Origin: Streptomyces violens
Lineage (GTDB): Bacteria; Actinomycetota; Actinomycetes; Streptomycetales; Streptomycetaceae
Assembly (NCBI RefSeq): GCF_000717745.1
Contig: NZ_JOBH01000002.1
Span: forward strand, 372,001-436,000
Length of the DNA stretch: 64,000 bases
Direction: 5' to 3'
The notes under the pieces were generated by a model, which did not search any database, was not told where the DNA came from, and saw nothing but the letters and a program-made list of their open reading frames with translations. A program made the translations under genes and the position numbers. Positions 63,031 to 64,000 of this stretch are shown one piece after another; position 1 is the first letter of the stretch, and each line of letters begins with the position of its first letter.

Positions 63031-64000
<970 letters not shown>

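Overview
The window is high-GC DNA that reads as a streptomycete core-chromosome segment. It carries a BldD ortholog with the complete c-di-GMP binding signature, an actinobacterial IHF, GTG/TTG starts, many four-base ATGA/GTGA stop-start overlaps, and the actinobacterial orders mihF-gmk-rpoZ-coaBC-metK-priA-fmt and pyrR-pyrB-pyrC-x-carA-carB-pyrD-pyrF. I saw no tRNA or rRNA gene, no insertion sequence, no prophage and no CRISPR array.

Layout. 1-1.9 kb: tail of an OmpR-type response regulator and a hybrid PAS histidine kinase. 1.9-8.7 kb: accessory genes (ROK repressor divergent from an MFS transporter, hotdog thioesterase, NCS2 nucleobase permease, DUF5995-like protein, LLM-class oxidoreductase). 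8.8-13.6 kb: an amino-acid catabolic island made of a DavB-like amino-acid 2-monooxygenase, a DavA-like amidase, an Lrp/AsnC regulator and an APC permease. 14-18.9 kb: GuaB1 and small genes (secreted protein, two GNATs, a membrane protein, a barstar-like protein), several with promoter spacing that suggests leaderless mRNA. 19-24.4 kb: SorC-type regulator, rpe, and a TetR-MFS-M20 hydrolase module. 24.5-35 kb: housekeeping genes rsmB, fmt, priA, metK, coaBC, rpoZ, gmk and mihF. 35-45 kb: pyrimidine operon. 45-58 kb: bldD, nusB, efp, an M24 peptidase, a P-loop ATPase with proline-rich repeats, aroB/K/C/E, mltG, ruvX and alaS. 58-64 kb: two small membrane-associated proteins, an orphan STAND ATPase, rpsD, a DUF2470 protein and the C-terminal part of a monomeric isocitrate dehydrogenase.

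How the genes work together. PyrR, PyrB, PyrC, CarA/CarB, PyrD and PyrF supply UMP synthesis apart from pyrE, which is not in the window. A PyrR-type RNA loop lies directly before the pyrR ribosome binding site. AroB, AroK, AroC and AroE cover four steps of the shikimate pathway. The DavB/DavA pair plus a permease would import a basic amino acid and convert it to an omega-amino acid through its amide. Lrp is the likely local regulator, because both intergenic regions of that island carry three same-orientation TTGCGC elements at almost the same spacing (22/31 and 21/30 bp).

Most interesting non-coding signals: the paired TTGCGC arrays; a perfect match to the BldD palindrome on the bldD promoter, in the region shared with the pyr operon; the PyrR RNA hairpin; a 19-bp iron-box-like palindrome between rpsD and the DUF2470 gene; duplicated palindromes at 6.7-6.9 kb; and paired ATCAA-N2-TTGAT operators in front of a SnoaL-like gene that splits fmt from rsmB.
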